DNA of 64,000 nucleotides, from positions 61,623 through 125,622 of the forward strand of contig DMYW01000026.1 of the NCBI GenBank assembly GCA_003482455.1, read 5' to 3'. The notes under the pieces are model-generated. The model did no database searches. It had not been told where the DNA came from and saw nothing but the letters and a program-made list of their open reading frames with translations. Source of the DNA: Rheinheimera sp. (GTDB taxonomy: Bacteria > Pseudomonadota > Gammaproteobacteria > Enterobacterales > Alteromonadaceae). The position numbers were made by a program, and so were the translations under genes. Shown here in pieces: positions 26,850 to 35,598 of the stretch. Positions within the stretch are counted from its first letter, which is position 1. The number at the start of each line of letters is the position of its first letter.

Positions 26850-28451
26850 CTATTGAGCTGCTTGTGCTTGTTTGATGTGCCGATTCAGCACAGGCGTTAA
26901 CACGAACATCAGCACACCAGAACCGACGCCAACCCAGCCTAAAGTTGCAAATACATCGGCATAAATGGCCAATGCGTCCGGCACAGGGGTGCCAGCAGGC
27001 ATTGAAGCTAGGGTACCAAAACGGCCGGCAATCATTTCACCAAAAGCCGATGCCAGGAACCACACGCCCATCATCAAGCTGACTACACGTGCAACTGACA
27101 AGCTAGTGACGGCGGACAAGCCAATGGGTGATAACACCATTTCGCCAATTTCCAGCACTAAATAGGCCAGTACGAAAGTCCAAAAGCCCGCCAAGCCATT
27201 TTCCAATGGGTTTAATGCGGCGTATTGCAAAATAAAATGCGCTAAACCGGCAAACAACAAACCAAAACCGAATTTAGCCGGCGCAGACGGGTTCCAGCCC
27301 TTGCGATCGAGCACCGGCCACAGCCACGCAAACGGGATCGCCAACGCAAAGATAAACAAGGCACCAATCGAGGTTAATTGCGCGGCATTTGGTGTAAAGG
27401 TAAACGCCAAGAAATCAAAGGTATAGCTGTTCATGACGCGGTCGGAATAAGCCAGCCAAGTGCCATAGGTTTGTTCGTACAAGCCCCAGAACACCGCAGA
27501 AATGGCGATCAGCACCATCAACACAATCATATTGGCGCGTTCAATTTTGCTGCATTCGATAAAGATAAACTTGAACCACCAGATTAACAAAGCCGCTGTC
27601 ATGGCAATGGCGACTACTTCAGTGGCGGTGATCTCTGCGCCTTCATGCATGCCAAGTAAGCTAGCTAACGCACTGAAGTCAAAACGAGTTTGCAGAATTT
27701 GTTGCACGACAACCACGCCAACTAAGGCCAGCACATAGATCAGTTTTTCGCGGGTGATCCCCGCTACTTTTTCAGTCAGCAACGCTGGGTTTGCTGGTTC
27801 TGCTTGGCCGACAAAATGCTGTTGGTTCAGCATAAACACCGCCAAACCAATTAATAAACCAATACCGGCCGAACCAAAACCATATTCCCAACCGTACGCT
27901 TCACCGACCCAGCCCACAAACAAGCTAGAGACAAACGCCCCCATGTTGATGCCCATGTAAAACAGCGTAAACGCCGAGTCGCGGCGTGGATCTGTGTCAC
28001 TGTACAGGCGGCCAACAATGGTCGAAATATTCGGTTTTAAGAAGCCGACGCCCACCGCGACTAGTGCGAGGCTGGCATACATCACTTGTACGGCAAAAGC
28101 ATCGGCACCAGCGTCTGGGGTCGCGGCGTGGCCTTTGTACGCCATGCCCAACATACCAAGCGCCATTAAAAAGCCACCAAAACTGACGGCTTTACGCATA
28201 CCTAAATATTTATCCGCCAGCAATCCGCCCACGACGGGCAAGGCATAGGCCAGACCGGCATAGGTACCAAGCAGCAAATAGCCATCGCGATCGGTAAAAG
28301 CGTGGTGTTTGGTCAGATATAAAAACAGCAGAGCTTTTAAGCCATAAAAAGCAAAGCGTTCCCACATTTCGGTAAAAAAGCAGACATAAAGTCCAACTGG
28401 ATGGCCAAACCATTGTTTCTGGTTGGCCAGGAGGGTGTTCGAGTTCGTCAT
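26850..28451 (-). CDS. POT-family proton-coupled oligopeptide transporter
   Basis: 533 residues, about 14 hydrophobic segments. The POT signature ExxERFxxY is present as EMWERFAFY near residue 29, with the following conserved sequence GLKALLFLYL, and the second signature appears in FTLFYMGINMGAFVSSLFVG. These inner-membrane symporters import di- and tripeptides with protons. Likely partner of the S46 dipeptidyl peptidase, which releases dipeptides in the periplasm. Start ATG with only a weak GGGAC upstream. Confidence 0.94.
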   Translation of the reverse strand: MTNSNTLLANQKQWFGHPVGLYVCFFTEMWERFAFYGLKALLFLYLTKHHAFTDRDGYLLLGTYAGLAYALPVVGGLLADKYLGMRKAVSFGGFLMALGMLGMAYKGHAATPDAGADAFAVQVMYASLALVAVGVGFLKPNISTIVGRLYSDTDPRRDSAFTLFYMGINMGAFVSSLFVGWVGEAYGWEYGFGSAGIGLLIGLAVFMLNQQHFVGQAEPANPALLTEKVAGITREKLIYVLALVGVVVVQQILQTRFDFSALASLLGMHEGAEITATEVVAIAMTAALLIWWFKFIFIECSKIERANMIVLMVLIAISAVFWGLYEQTYGTWLAYSDRVMNSYTFDFLAFTFTPNAAQLTSIGALFIFALAIPFAWLWPVLDRKGWNPSAPAKFGFGLLFAGLAHFILQYAALNPLENGLAGFWTFVLAYLVLEIGEMVLSPIGLSAVTSLSVARVVSLMMGVWFLASAFGEMIAGRFGTLASMPAGTPVPDALAIYADVFATLGWVGVGSGVLMFVLTPVLNRHIKQAQAAQ

Positions 28452-28718
28452 ACGAGTCCCGCGGTTATTGTCGTTATTAGAAGCGGCTAGGCCACAAAGC
28501 CCGTTACTATATCACGATGATGGCTGGGCGCCAGCGCCTAGGTGGATAGTTGTGCGCGCTAAATAGCCCACATAATGCGATGCCATGCTAAGACAATTCA
28601 ACGCAAGTCTGGCGTCCGCAGACGACTATTGGAGTTGCGCTAGCAAGGCGAAAAACAACGACTGTAGCAAATCCGCCGCAAGCGCGAGTCTTAGCGCATG
28701 CCCCGCTATTTGCTGCGC

Positions 28719-28922
28719 TTACGAGGTGCTAGGTGCATCAGTGCCCGCAGCAGGCGCGTCGGTGCTATTGGCGGCTGCTAGTTCCGCTTGTTGCGCTCGC
28801 CATAACTTCATTTGGTCGCGATAATAATCCCACACACAAGGGCAGCAAGAGCCGCTACCACAACATTCGTTGCTCTCGGGTGGTTCCGGTTTTTCCAATA
28901 ACTTTTTGGTATGCTCAGTCAT
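28719..28922 (-). CDS. Small oxidoreductase-like domain protein, 67 aa
   Basis: A Cys-rich 67-residue protein with KPEPPESNECCGSGSCC and PCVWDYYRD, the oxidoreductase-like N-terminal domain (Pfam Oxidored-like) seen in small proteobacterial proteins and at the start of some eukaryotic reductases. Function unknown; a metal or redox role is suggested by the Cys. The C-terminal end is low-complexity Ala/Thr/Asp. I start at ATG 28922; a longer frame to 29087 would overlap the divergent gene entirely. Confidence 0.75.
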   Translation of the reverse strand: MTEHTKKLLEKPEPPESNECCGSGSCCPCVWDYYRDQMKLWRAQQAELAAANSTDAPAAGTDAPSTS

Positions 28923-28955
28923 TCTCAAATCAAATTCGTGTGTAAAGAGGTAGGC

Positions 28956-29282
28956 GTGCAATCTTATCAAAGGATCTGGCGCACGGTACAACAAATCCCA
29001 TACGCGCAGGTGGCAAGTTACGGCCAGATCGCTGATTTGGCGGGCTTGCCTGGGCGCAGTCGATTGGTATCCAAAGCCTTGCGACAAAGTCCCGTCGAAT
29101 TGCCTTGGTATCGCGTGGTACGAAGTTCAGGGCAGATTGCCTTTCCTGCAGGTTCAGCAGAAGCGCAAGAGCAGCGCGCGCTGCTGATGGCTGAAGGGAT
29201 CCAGCTGCGCGGCAACAAAGTACCAGCGGAACATTTCTGGCGACCACAACTGGCAGAACTGTTGTTTGGCTTACAGGACTGA
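28956..29282 (+). CDS. Alkyltransferase-like DNA repair protein (Atl)
   Basis: 108 residues of the methylguanine methyltransferase C-terminal family: QRIWRTVQQIPYAQVASYGQIA, GRSRLVSKALRQSP, and the site PWYRVV where active MGMT has PCHRVV. The catalytic Cys is replaced by Trp, the mark of Atl proteins, which bind O6-alkylguanine and flag it for nucleotide excision repair. GTG 28956 is chosen because AGAGG lies five bases upstream; the longer frame from 28911 would overlap the divergent oxidoreductase-like gene. The intergenic region is 33 bases. Confidence 0.92.
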   Translation: MQSYQRIWRTVQQIPYAQVASYGQIADLAGLPGRSRLVSKALRQSPVELPWYRVVRSSGQIAFPAGSAEAQEQRALLMAEGIQLRGNKVPAEHFWRPQLAELLFGLQD

Positions 29283-29393
29283 TGCAGTGACTGTATGCCA
29301 GTGCTGCCAACTCCTGGTGCCGTTACTGCGAGCAAAGTCGTTATGACGTGAAATTAGCGTTTGTGCGGCGCCTCAACGTCAAATGGGGGGCGG

Positions 29394-30284
29394 CTATTCT
29401 CGGCGCTCGTCGCGGGATTTCCATAACCAGCGCAGCGGCAACTGCGAAATTAACATGCCCGCCAGCATCAGTGCACAGCCTAACGCGGCGCGAGGCCCCA
29501 GCGGCTCACTTAATATCAACACACCGCCAACAGCGGCAAACACGGCTTCGAGGCTTAAAATAATCGCCGCATGTGCTGGGTGTGCGCGTTTTTGCGCCAT
29601 GATTTGTAGCGTATAAGCCACGCCGACCGATACTACACCTGCGTACAACAATGGTCCTGTCGTTAGATAGATCGCTTGCCAGCTCACTGTTTCAAACTGC
29701 CATGCAACTGCCAAGGACAAAAGCCCACAGACGGTAAATTGCACCGCCGCCAGCAACACGGCCGAAACTCGTTTGGCGGCATGGTCAATCCACAATAAAT
29801 GCGCAGCCCAGACAAATGCACCGATAAAATTCAGCAGATCGCCGAAGTTCACTGCAAAATCATCACCAATACTTAAAAAATACAAACCCCACACGGCGAG
29901 AGCGCCGCCAAGCCATGTTCCCATGGACGTCGGATGGCGTAATAACAGGCCCAACACGGGCACCAATATGATGTAAAGCCCTGTGATAAAACCGGCTTTG
30001 GCGGCTGTGGTATACACCATGCCGACTTGTTGCAAACTGGCACCTGCAAACAACAGCAGTCCAACCGGGATGCCCTGTTTTAACCAAGACCAGTGGGCAA
30101 GCCCATGCAGCGGCTCACGCCGTGCCGCCCACCAAATCAGCGGCAACATCGACGCCGCACCAATCAAAAAGCGCACGCCGTTAAAACCAAATGGGCCTAA
30201 AAACTCCATACCGAGGCGCTGGGCGACAAATCCCATGCCCCAAATGGCTGCGGTGAGCAGCAACAATAGATTGGCAACTAGCAC
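29394..30284 (-). CDS. EamA/DMT family transporter
   Basis: 296 residues with ten hydrophobic segments in two homologous EamA halves. LILSLEAVFAAVGGVLILSEPLGPRAALGCALML is the typical second-half signature, broken here by segment. Exports or imports small metabolites; substrate unknown. GTG start overlaps context of the upstream HD-GYP gene: its ribosome site AAAGG lies in the last codons of that gene and the start is two bases after the stop, so expression is probably coupled. Confidence 0.9.
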   Translation of the reverse strand: MLVANLLLLLTAAIWGMGFVAQRLGMEFLGPFGFNGVRFLIGAASMLPLIWWAARREPLHGLAHWSWLKQGIPVGLLLFAGASLQQVGMVYTTAAKAGFITGLYIILVPVLGLLLRHPTSMGTWLGGALAVWGLYFLSIGDDFAVNFGDLLNFIGAFVWAAHLLWIDHAAKRVSAVLLAAVQFTVCGLLSLAVAWQFETVSWQAIYLTTGPLLYAGVVSVGVAYTLQIMAQKRAHPAHAAIILSLEAVFAAVGGVLILSEPLGPRAALGCALMLAGMLISQLPLRWLWKSRDERRE

Positions 30285-30286
30285 AA

Positions 30287-31543
30287 CTAACCTTTGCTGC
30301 TGTCGTTTTGAATAAAATAACTGACTTGCGCGCGAGGGTTTAAGTACTCATACACTTGCGGCGGCAGTGCTGATGGTTTGAGGACTTTGACAATCGACAA
30401 CTTGCCTTCTTGCAACGCCACGACTGGCGCTTCGAGGCGCGGAATTTGCGGGTCATACAACAACACATTGGGGTACAGCAGCTGGTCGCTGTTCACCGAC
30501 ATCACTAAACCAATCCGATCATCATTAAGTTGTACCACAGTGCCTGGTGGGTACACGCCCATCATTTTGATCAGCTGCCCCATCTCATTGGCGCCTAGTT
30601 TGCCTTTCATGGTTTTGAACATGTGCGACATGGCATGGTGCGGCGAACGAGCTTTGCTGATATCTATCGGATGACACAAATTATCAAATTCGTTCACGCA
30701 GGCGACAATCCGGGCTAATTCATTGATCTTGTCTTCTTTTAAGCCAAGCGGATAACCCGTACCGTCTAGCCATTCGTGATGTTGTTCAATGATAGGCCAG
30801 GCCACTTCCGGGAATGCTTGGGTCAGTTTGAGCAACTCGACACCATATTTAGTGTGCATTTTCAGTAGGTTGGCTTCAGGAGCTGTCAAAGGTTCGGTTT
30901 TGCGCAAGATCTGGGTTGGGATCTTCAATTTGCCAATATCATGGAATAACGCGCCGACTCCAACCAATTTGATTTTATCTTCAGGCAGCCCCAAGTTTTT
31001 GGCCAACATCATGGATAACACCGAAACGTTAAGCACATGATAATAAATACTTTCTTGCTCTTTACCCGCTTGAGAAATCAGATGTAATACTAAAGCATCT
31101 GCTTGGATGATGGTATCTGCGATATTGCCTATCAGTTGCTGAGCTTCATCAACAGCTTGCAGTGGCCGGCTAGCAATTTTCGACATCACATTACGCACTT
31201 GCACCATCGATTGCTCAAAGGCCTTTTCAGTGCGTTGCAGCTGCCGACGCTGTTCTTTGGCTTGCTCAATCCGCTGATTTTTCTCGCGTTCTAACTGAAA
31301 CTTCAGCTCTTGCGCTTGTTTTGCTAAGGCTTCGCTATCAACCTCGGCTTGGTTGGGTTCAACGCTGCTTTTATCTGGAAAAAAATAGACAAATTCAACT
31401 TCTAAGGTCTGAATGATCGCTATTTGTTCAGCGCTCTCAATTTTGAATTTGTTGGTCAAAAATGGATGCTTCATCCAGTTCAGGGGCAACTGGATAAAAT
31501 AACCGACCTTTATTTGGGATGGACTTATTTTAGCTACAGACAC
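30287..31543 (-). CDS. HD-GYP c-di-GMP phosphodiesterase
   Basis: 418 residues. An N-terminal DUF3391 region (about 1-130), a coiled-coil Gln/Lys/Arg stretch and a HD-GYP domain with ALFHDIGKLKIP near 212 and HHEWLDGTGYP near 268. Metal ligands and the GYP motif are intact, so it should hydrolyse c-di-GMP to pGpG/GMP. Cytoplasmic, no membrane segments. GTG start. Followed two bases later by the EamA transporter gene. Confidence 0.93.
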   Translation of the reverse strand: MSVAKISPSQIKVGYFIQLPLNWMKHPFLTNKFKIESAEQIAIIQTLEVEFVYFFPDKSSVEPNQAEVDSEALAKQAQELKFQLEREKNQRIEQAKEQRRQLQRTEKAFEQSMVQVRNVMSKIASRPLQAVDEAQQLIGNIADTIIQADALVLHLISQAGKEQESIYYHVLNVSVLSMMLAKNLGLPEDKIKLVGVGALFHDIGKLKIPTQILRKTEPLTAPEANLLKMHTKYGVELLKLTQAFPEVAWPIIEQHHEWLDGTGYPLGLKEDKINELARIVACVNEFDNLCHPIDISKARSPHHAMSHMFKTMKGKLGANEMGQLIKMMGVYPPGTVVQLNDDRIGLVMSVNSDQLLYPNVLLYDPQIPRLEAPVVALQEGKLSIVKVLKPSALPPQVYEYLNPRAQVSYFIQNDSSKG

Positions 31544-31583
31544 GCGTTACCTATATCCTGCCGACGTTAGAGTCATGCTAGCG

Positions 31584-31606
31584 GCAGCATGTGAGCACCA
31601 TGCTGC
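31584..31606. other. Hairpin between HD-GYP and HAD genes
   Basis: GCAGCATG and CATGCTGC pair perfectly around a seven-base loop. No T run, so it is not a convincing terminator; it lies between the end of the LysR-HAD unit and the start of the HD-GYP gene. Confidence 0.4.
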
Positions 31607-31664
31607 GGCGCAAAGAAGTTATTTTAGCAACAAATATCCCTAAAGTCTTGACGCAGTTCCGGTT

Positions 31665-32267
31665 TTAACCACGGAACCACTGCCGACATGCCTGTTGCAA
31701 CTGCACAAAGTGGCCGATTTGATAATCCGCCTGTGTCGAAAAATGCTGATTCGTACCATCCAAATACAAGCAAGACGGCATACCGGCGGCTTTTGCAGTT
31801 TCTAAATCAAACAGGTAATCCCCAATAAAGAGTAATTCAGCTGGCGCAATTCGCCAATGTTCAGCAATTCGCCAAAGTCCTGTCGGATCTGGTTTGGCCG
31901 GCGCGTCATCACGGGTCAACACCACATCAAACGGCAACTCAAAGCGCTGCAAGGTCAATTCCGTTACCGCTTTGCTGTTGCGCGTTAAAATTGCCGTTGG
32001 TAAGCCCAATTCAGCAAACTCTGCCAGCATGTCTGTTACCCCAGGCATTAAGGTGGCTTGCAAGGCGCCCGCCAATTCAAACTGATGGATCACTGCGTTG
32101 GCATGCTGTTGCTCCGCTTGGGGAAGCGTCGCCAAATGTTCCAAAATAAGCGTGCCTGGTGGCCAGCCTAACTGTCGACACAACGCGGAAAAATCCAGCT
32201 TTGAATCGACTAAAGTTCCATCTAAATCAAAGATATAGCCTTGGTGGCTACCCAATTCTTTTTTCAT
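31665..32267 (-). CDS. HAD-superfamily hydrolase
   Basis: 200 residues, phosphoglycolate phosphatase-like HAD: motif I DLDGTLVDS near 14, motif II LTRNS, motif III Lys in KPDPTG, and motif IV GDYLFDLETA. Subfamily IA with a cap domain of about 70 residues. Dephosphorylates small phosphorylated metabolites; substrate not predictable. The ATG overlaps the TGA of the LysR gene upstream (ATGA), giving an unusual regulator-enzyme translational coupling. Confidence 0.88.
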   Translation of the reverse strand: MKKELGSHQGYIFDLDGTLVDSKLDFSALCRQLGWPPGTLILEHLATLPQAEQQHANAVIHQFELAGALQATLMPGVTDMLAEFAELGLPTAILTRNSKAVTELTLQRFELPFDVVLTRDDAPAKPDPTGLWRIAEHWRIAPAELLFIGDYLFDLETAKAAGMPSCLYLDGTNQHFSTQADYQIGHFVQLQQACRQWFRG

Positions 32268-33211
32268 ACATGTGCCTTGAGTTCACCTGGTGTGAGCAGC
32301 TGTTGCCATGGTAGATTTAACAAGTGTTCACGCCACCAACGGCAAGCTTGCCCTGTGACCACGTCTTTGCGCCAACCTAAATACAAAGGTACAGGTGCAC
32401 GTGGGATCTCGGTCGTTAACACCACCAATTGTTGGGTCAACAGCTCTTGTTGGATCAGATGTACAGGTAAAAATCCAACACCAATGCCGGCTAATTGAGC
32501 GGCAATTTTTGCTTGCATGGTCGGCACTTGTAACACGTGACCTGCGGCAAACAAGCCAGAATCACGCCCGGGCATCTCTGCGGCTGAGTCAGCCACTACC
32601 ACAGCTGTGAAGGCTAACAGCTCTTCCCGCCGGACTGGCTCGTCCGGCGTTGTGGCGACACGTTGTGCCAGTGGATGAGTTGGCGGGACCGCAAACGCAA
32701 ATTCAGCATACCCCAGCAAGTGCAATTCAACCTGGGCGTTCACGCCTTCCCCGGCCAAACCAAGCGCCATATCGCAGCGATCCCGTAATAAGGCTTCCCA
32801 AGTTCCCGCCATCACTTGCTCGGAGAATTGCAACCGAGTAAAACGCTCCAACGCAGTAAAATCAGCGCTGAGTTGCCACAAAGGTGCCCACGGCATGATG
32901 GTATCGACGACAATGCGCAAGCGCTGCTCCCAACCACTATCGAGTTGCCGAACTTGTTCTTCTAAACGCTGACTGGCTTGCAGCAGTTCCCGCCCCTGTT
33001 CAAGCAATAACAAACCGGCGGAAGTCAATTGCGCGCGCTGGCGTGAGCGGTCAAATAACTGCACACCTAAATCTTGTTCTAACTTGGCGATGGTATAGCT
33101 CAGCGCCGATGGCACCTTGTACAGCGCTTCTGCGGCCGCTGCAAAACTCCCTTTGCGGGCAATCGCATCCAAGGCTCGTAATGCATCCAATGATAAGACG
33201 GGTTGTGGCAT
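32264..33211 (-). CDS. LysR-family transcriptional regulator
   Basis: 315 residues: N-terminal winged helix-turn-helix (ALDAIARKGSFAAAAEALYKVPSALSYTIAKLEQDLGVQLF) split here from a substrate-binding domain starting near 90. Divergent from doxX and pirin genes, the arrangement usual for LysR targets, so it probably controls them; the HAD gene downstream is coupled to it. An AT-rich palindrome lies in the intergenic region close to its start codon. Confidence 0.92.
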   Translation of the reverse strand: MPQPVLSLDALRALDAIARKGSFAAAAEALYKVPSALSYTIAKLEQDLGVQLFDRSRQRAQLTSAGLLLLEQGRELLQASQRLEEQVRQLDSGWEQRLRIVVDTIMPWAPLWQLSADFTALERFTRLQFSEQVMAGTWEALLRDRCDMALGLAGEGVNAQVELHLLGYAEFAFAVPPTHPLAQRVATTPDEPVRREELLAFTAVVVADSAAEMPGRDSGLFAAGHVLQVPTMQAKIAAQLAGIGVGFLPVHLIQQELLTQQLVVLTTEIPRAPVPLYLGWRKDVVTGQACRWWREHLLNLPWQQLLTPGELKAHV

Positions 33212-33223
33212 AAAAAACCATTA

Positions 33224-33238
33224 TTCAAATATTTTGAA
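33224..33238. promoter_or_regulatory. Candidate LysR operator palindrome
   Basis: TTCAAA-TAT-TTTGAA is a perfect 15-base palindrome, 13 bases upstream of the lysR-type start and about 98 bases upstream of doxX. It fits the LysR T-N11-A pattern. Binding by this LysR protein is inference. Confidence 0.5.
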
Positions 33239-33335
33239 CAAATACTACAAAAGGTTCCGCTTTTTCGCCAGTCGCATTACCTCTAAAGTACACACATCGC
33301 CAAACGCGACATAATCAAACCTACAGGAGCACTTC

Positions 33336-33794
33336 ATGAAACAGTTCATCAAAAATATTGTAAAAACTAACGAATCAACCGAGATTGCCTTGGCGACGCT
33401 GGCGCTACGTTTGCCCGCCGCCTTAATTTTTAGCGCTCATGGTGCGCAAAAGTTGTTTGGCGCTTTTGGGGGTTACGGTTTGGAAGGTACTGCTGGTTGG
33501 ATGGAAAGTATTGGCTTAACCCCTGGCTATTTGCTGGCACTGCTCGCTGGTAGCGCCGAGTTCTTTGGCGGCTTAGCCTTGTTAGTAGGCTTGCTGGTAC
33601 GCCCTGCCGCGCTGGTATTGGCATTTACCATGCTGGTGGCCATGTTTAGTGTGCACTGGGTCAATGGCTTGTTTATGGCTAATAATGGGTACGAATTTGC
33701 CTTGTCCTTGCTGGCTATCAGTCTGGCCTTGCTCGGAACTGGTGGCGGCAAATGGTCACTGGACCAGCTGATTGCCACCAAATTAACTAAATAA
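33336..33794 (+). CDS. DoxX family membrane protein
   Basis: 152 residues, four membrane helices; DoxX hallmarks are ALRLPAALIFSAHGAQKLFGAFGGYGLEG, GYLLALLAGSAEFFGGLALLVG (each shown only in part of its run). AGGAGC lies before the start. DoxX proteins are linked to thiol or redox homeostasis. The pirin gene follows, and the LysR gene is divergent; DoxX with pirin and LysR is a common set in proteobacteria. Tandem 14-bp repeats follow its stop codon. Confidence 0.9.
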   Translation: MKQFIKNIVKTNESTEIALATLALRLPAALIFSAHGAQKLFGAFGGYGLEGTAGWMESIGLTPGYLLALLAGSAEFFGGLALLVGLLVRPAALVLAFTMLVAMFSVHWVNGLFMANNGYEFALSLLAISLALLGTGGGKWSLDQLIATKLTK

Positions 33795-33834
33795 AGTTAA
33801 CCAAATAAAGTTAACCACATAGACCAAGTTAACC
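33789..33834. repeat. Short tandem repeat after doxX
   Basis: AAATAAAGTTAACC occurs twice in direct tandem (33789-33802, 33803-33816), with a third partial copy AAGTTAACC at 33826-33834. Each copy adds a TAA stop after the doxX frame. Confidence 0.75.
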
Positions 33835-33876
33835 AATTAAATTGAGTCACCAGCACGGGTGAAGTGATTAATAAAT

Positions 33877-33893
33877 GCCGGGCTTAGCCCGGC
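33877..33893. other. Hairpin in doxX-pirin spacer
   Basis: GCCGGGC-TTA-GCCCGGC is a perfect 7-bp hairpin 14 bases before the pirin start codon, without a T run. It could reduce read-through or affect translation of pirin. Confidence 0.4.
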
Positions 33894-33906
33894 TTGGAGA
33901 AGCATC

Positions 33907-34608
33907 ATGTTACAACGTCGAGCCGCTGAAGCACGTGGCGCTGCAGATTTTGGTTGGTTAAAAAGCCGTCATACGTTTTCGTTTGGCCGCTATTACGACC
34001 CAGCATTTATGGGGTTCCGCTCGTTACGTGTGATCAATGACGACTGGGTCGCGCCAGCCGCTGGTTTTGATACCCATGGTCACCGTGATATGGAAATCAT
34101 CAGCTTGGTGCTCGAAGGTGAGATCGCCCATAAAGATTCTGCGGGCCATAGTGAAACCTTACCGGCGGGCGAGTTTCAGCTTATGAGTGCAGGCAGTGGC
34201 ATCTATCACAGCGAATTCAACCCAAGTGCAACTAAACCACTGCGTTTCTTGCAAATTTGGATTGAACCGAATGTGCAAGGACAAGCGCCGCGTTATCAGC
34301 AAAAGCGTTTTGAGTCGACTAGTCCGTTGACGTTGATCGCATCACCTGATGGCCAGGAAGGTAGTTTGGAACTGCGGCAAGATGCAGCCTTGTGGCAACT
34401 TAAACTGCAAAAAGATCAGCAGCTTGAACATGCTATCGGCAACAATCGTTATGTCTATGTGCATCTAGTCCAAGGCCAATTGCAGATCCAAGGTGCCGAG
34501 CAACAAGTGCAGCTGTTGCCTGGGGATGGCGTTGCCATCAGTCAAGAACAATTGCTGCAGCTGCACGCCAGTGCGGATGTGCAAGCACTGTGGTTTGACT
34601 TGCCGTAA
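33907..34608 (+). CDS. Pirin family protein
   Basis: 233 residues, bicupin. Metal ligands appear as His-x-His in DTHGHRDMEI near 57, and His and Glu in SGIYHSEFNPS near 101. Bacterial members such as YhhW oxidise quercetin; the physiological substrate is often unknown. TTGGAG precedes the start. Likely co-expressed with doxX and under LysR control. Confidence 0.93.
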   Translation: MLQRRAAEARGAADFGWLKSRHTFSFGRYYDPAFMGFRSLRVINDDWVAPAAGFDTHGHRDMEIISLVLEGEIAHKDSAGHSETLPAGEFQLMSAGSGIYHSEFNPSATKPLRFLQIWIEPNVQGQAPRYQQKRFESTSPLTLIASPDGQEGSLELRQDAALWQLKLQKDQQLEHAIGNNRYVYVHLVQGQLQIQGAEQQVQLLPGDGVAISQEQLLQLHASADVQALWFDLP

Positions 34609-34674
34609 ATGCAGGTTTTATCTGCCTTGTTAGGCTTCGATGGTTCGAACCTATGACTGTTGAAGTGTCATTAT

Positions 34675-34709
34675 CGCCAGTGGGTAGCCGCTTGTGCTAG
34701 CCACTGGCG
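34675..34709 (+). terminator. Hairpin after pirin gene
   Basis: CGCCAGTGG pairs with CCACTGGCG; inside it TAGC pairs with GCTA. The tail ACCTCTTTATA is only moderately T-rich. Located 66 bases past the pirin stop. Confidence 0.5.
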
Positions 34710-34881
34710 ACCTCTTTATACAAAGCCTCTGCCTGCTGGTTGCAAGCACTTGTGTTGGCTACTTCTGTGTTGACACACACAGTATTGCTCCTTATCTCGG
34801 CGGCCAATGCACCAATCCATTCAAGTGACCTTGTAAATTCCCCCACACCAAAAAAGATCCGTAGATCTTTGTCGCACAGAC

Positions 34882-34909
34882 TTGATCCTAAGATGAAGCT
34901 GAATATACT
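34882..34909 (+). promoter_or_regulatory. Promoter of imuA-imuB-dnaE2
   Basis: TTGATC (34882-34887) and TATACT (34904-34909) with 16 bases between. The LexA box overlaps the -10 box, so repression would block polymerase binding. Confidence 0.6.
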
Positions 34910-34923
34910 GTATATATGTACAG
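34908..34923. promoter_or_regulatory. LexA (SOS) box
   Basis: CTGTATATATGTACAG matches the gammaproteobacterial LexA box CTGT-N8-ACAG exactly, 15 bases upstream of the imuA start codon. It explains DNA-damage control of the following three genes. Confidence 0.93.
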
Positions 34924-34938
34924 TATATGAGGATCGTT

Positions 34939-35598
34939 ATGGATCTTGAACAGCTCAAACAACAAGGCCTCGTCTGGAATTTTGACCAGCAGCAGCCGTT
35001 TTTGCGTCAAGCCACGGGCTATACCGCATTAGATGACGTGTTATTAGGTGGCTGGCCTGCCCACGATGTGATCGAAGTGATCAGCCCCGCTTTTTGTGGT
35101 GAGAACCGCTTATTTTGGCCTTGGCTGATCCAACAACAAGGCCTTCGATTTTGGATCAATCCCCCCTCGCCGCTGTATGGTGCGGCGCTCCCCGAATCGA
35201 TCCGGCCTTATTGCTTGCAAGTGGATACCAAAAATGCAGCCGATGCACTGTGGGCCACCGAACAATGCTTGCAAAGTGGCCGAGCTGCCGCTGTGTTCTT
35301 GTGGTCACACGAGCCGTTGAACATCAGTCAAACCAAAAAATTGCAACTAGCCGCCAGTCATGGCCAAACCCCCTTGATGTTGTTTAGCCAACCGCGGCCA
35401 CATTATTTGCCACTCCCTTTGAGCCTGTCCTTGGAGCTACAACCAAGGGCCGAAGGCTTGCAGATCCATGTTAAAAAACTCAAAGGTGCACGCAGTGGCA
35501 GTAGTTGTTTCTTGTCATGGCAACAACTTTACCCTGCATTACCGCTATCACCGGTGTTAACGCAAACCGGTACTTGGCATCAAGCGAGTGGACTATGA
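34939..35598 (+). CDS. imuA: SOS mutagenesis accessory protein ImuA
   Basis: 219 residues, RecA/SulA-like fold. The N-terminal DLEQLKQQGLVWNFDQQ and TGYTALDDVLLGGWPAHDVIEV are typical of ImuA; the Walker A loop is degenerate (SPAFCGENR), as usual, so ATP binding is doubtful. It helps the ImuB-DnaE2 mutasome perform translesion synthesis. ATG 34939 with GAGGA five bases upstream is chosen over ATG 34927. Overlaps imuB by four bases (ATGA). Confidence 0.93.
   Translation: MDLEQLKQQGLVWNFDQQQPFLRQATGYTALDDVLLGGWPAHDVIEVISPAFCGENRLFWPWLIQQQGLRFWINPPSPLYGAALPESIRPYCLQVDTKNAADALWATEQCLQSGRAAAVFLWSHEPLNISQTKKLQLAASHGQTPLMLFSQPRPHYLPLPLSLSLELQPRAEGLQIHVKKLKGARSGSSCFLSWQQLYPALPLSPVLTQTGTWHQASGL

Noticed and set aside
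28520..28535. GGCGCCAGCGCC repeat
   Set aside because: Short GC inverted repeat without position or T run to mean anything.
28585..28824. Plus-strand 79-codon frame with Ala/Ser/Cys
   Set aside because: It overlaps the oxidoreductase-like gene in antisense and has no start site support.
34636..34660. GGTTCGAACC sequence like a tRNA T-loop
   Set aside because: Neither strand gives a paired T stem, acceptor stem or anticodon arm around it. It is a simple palindrome.
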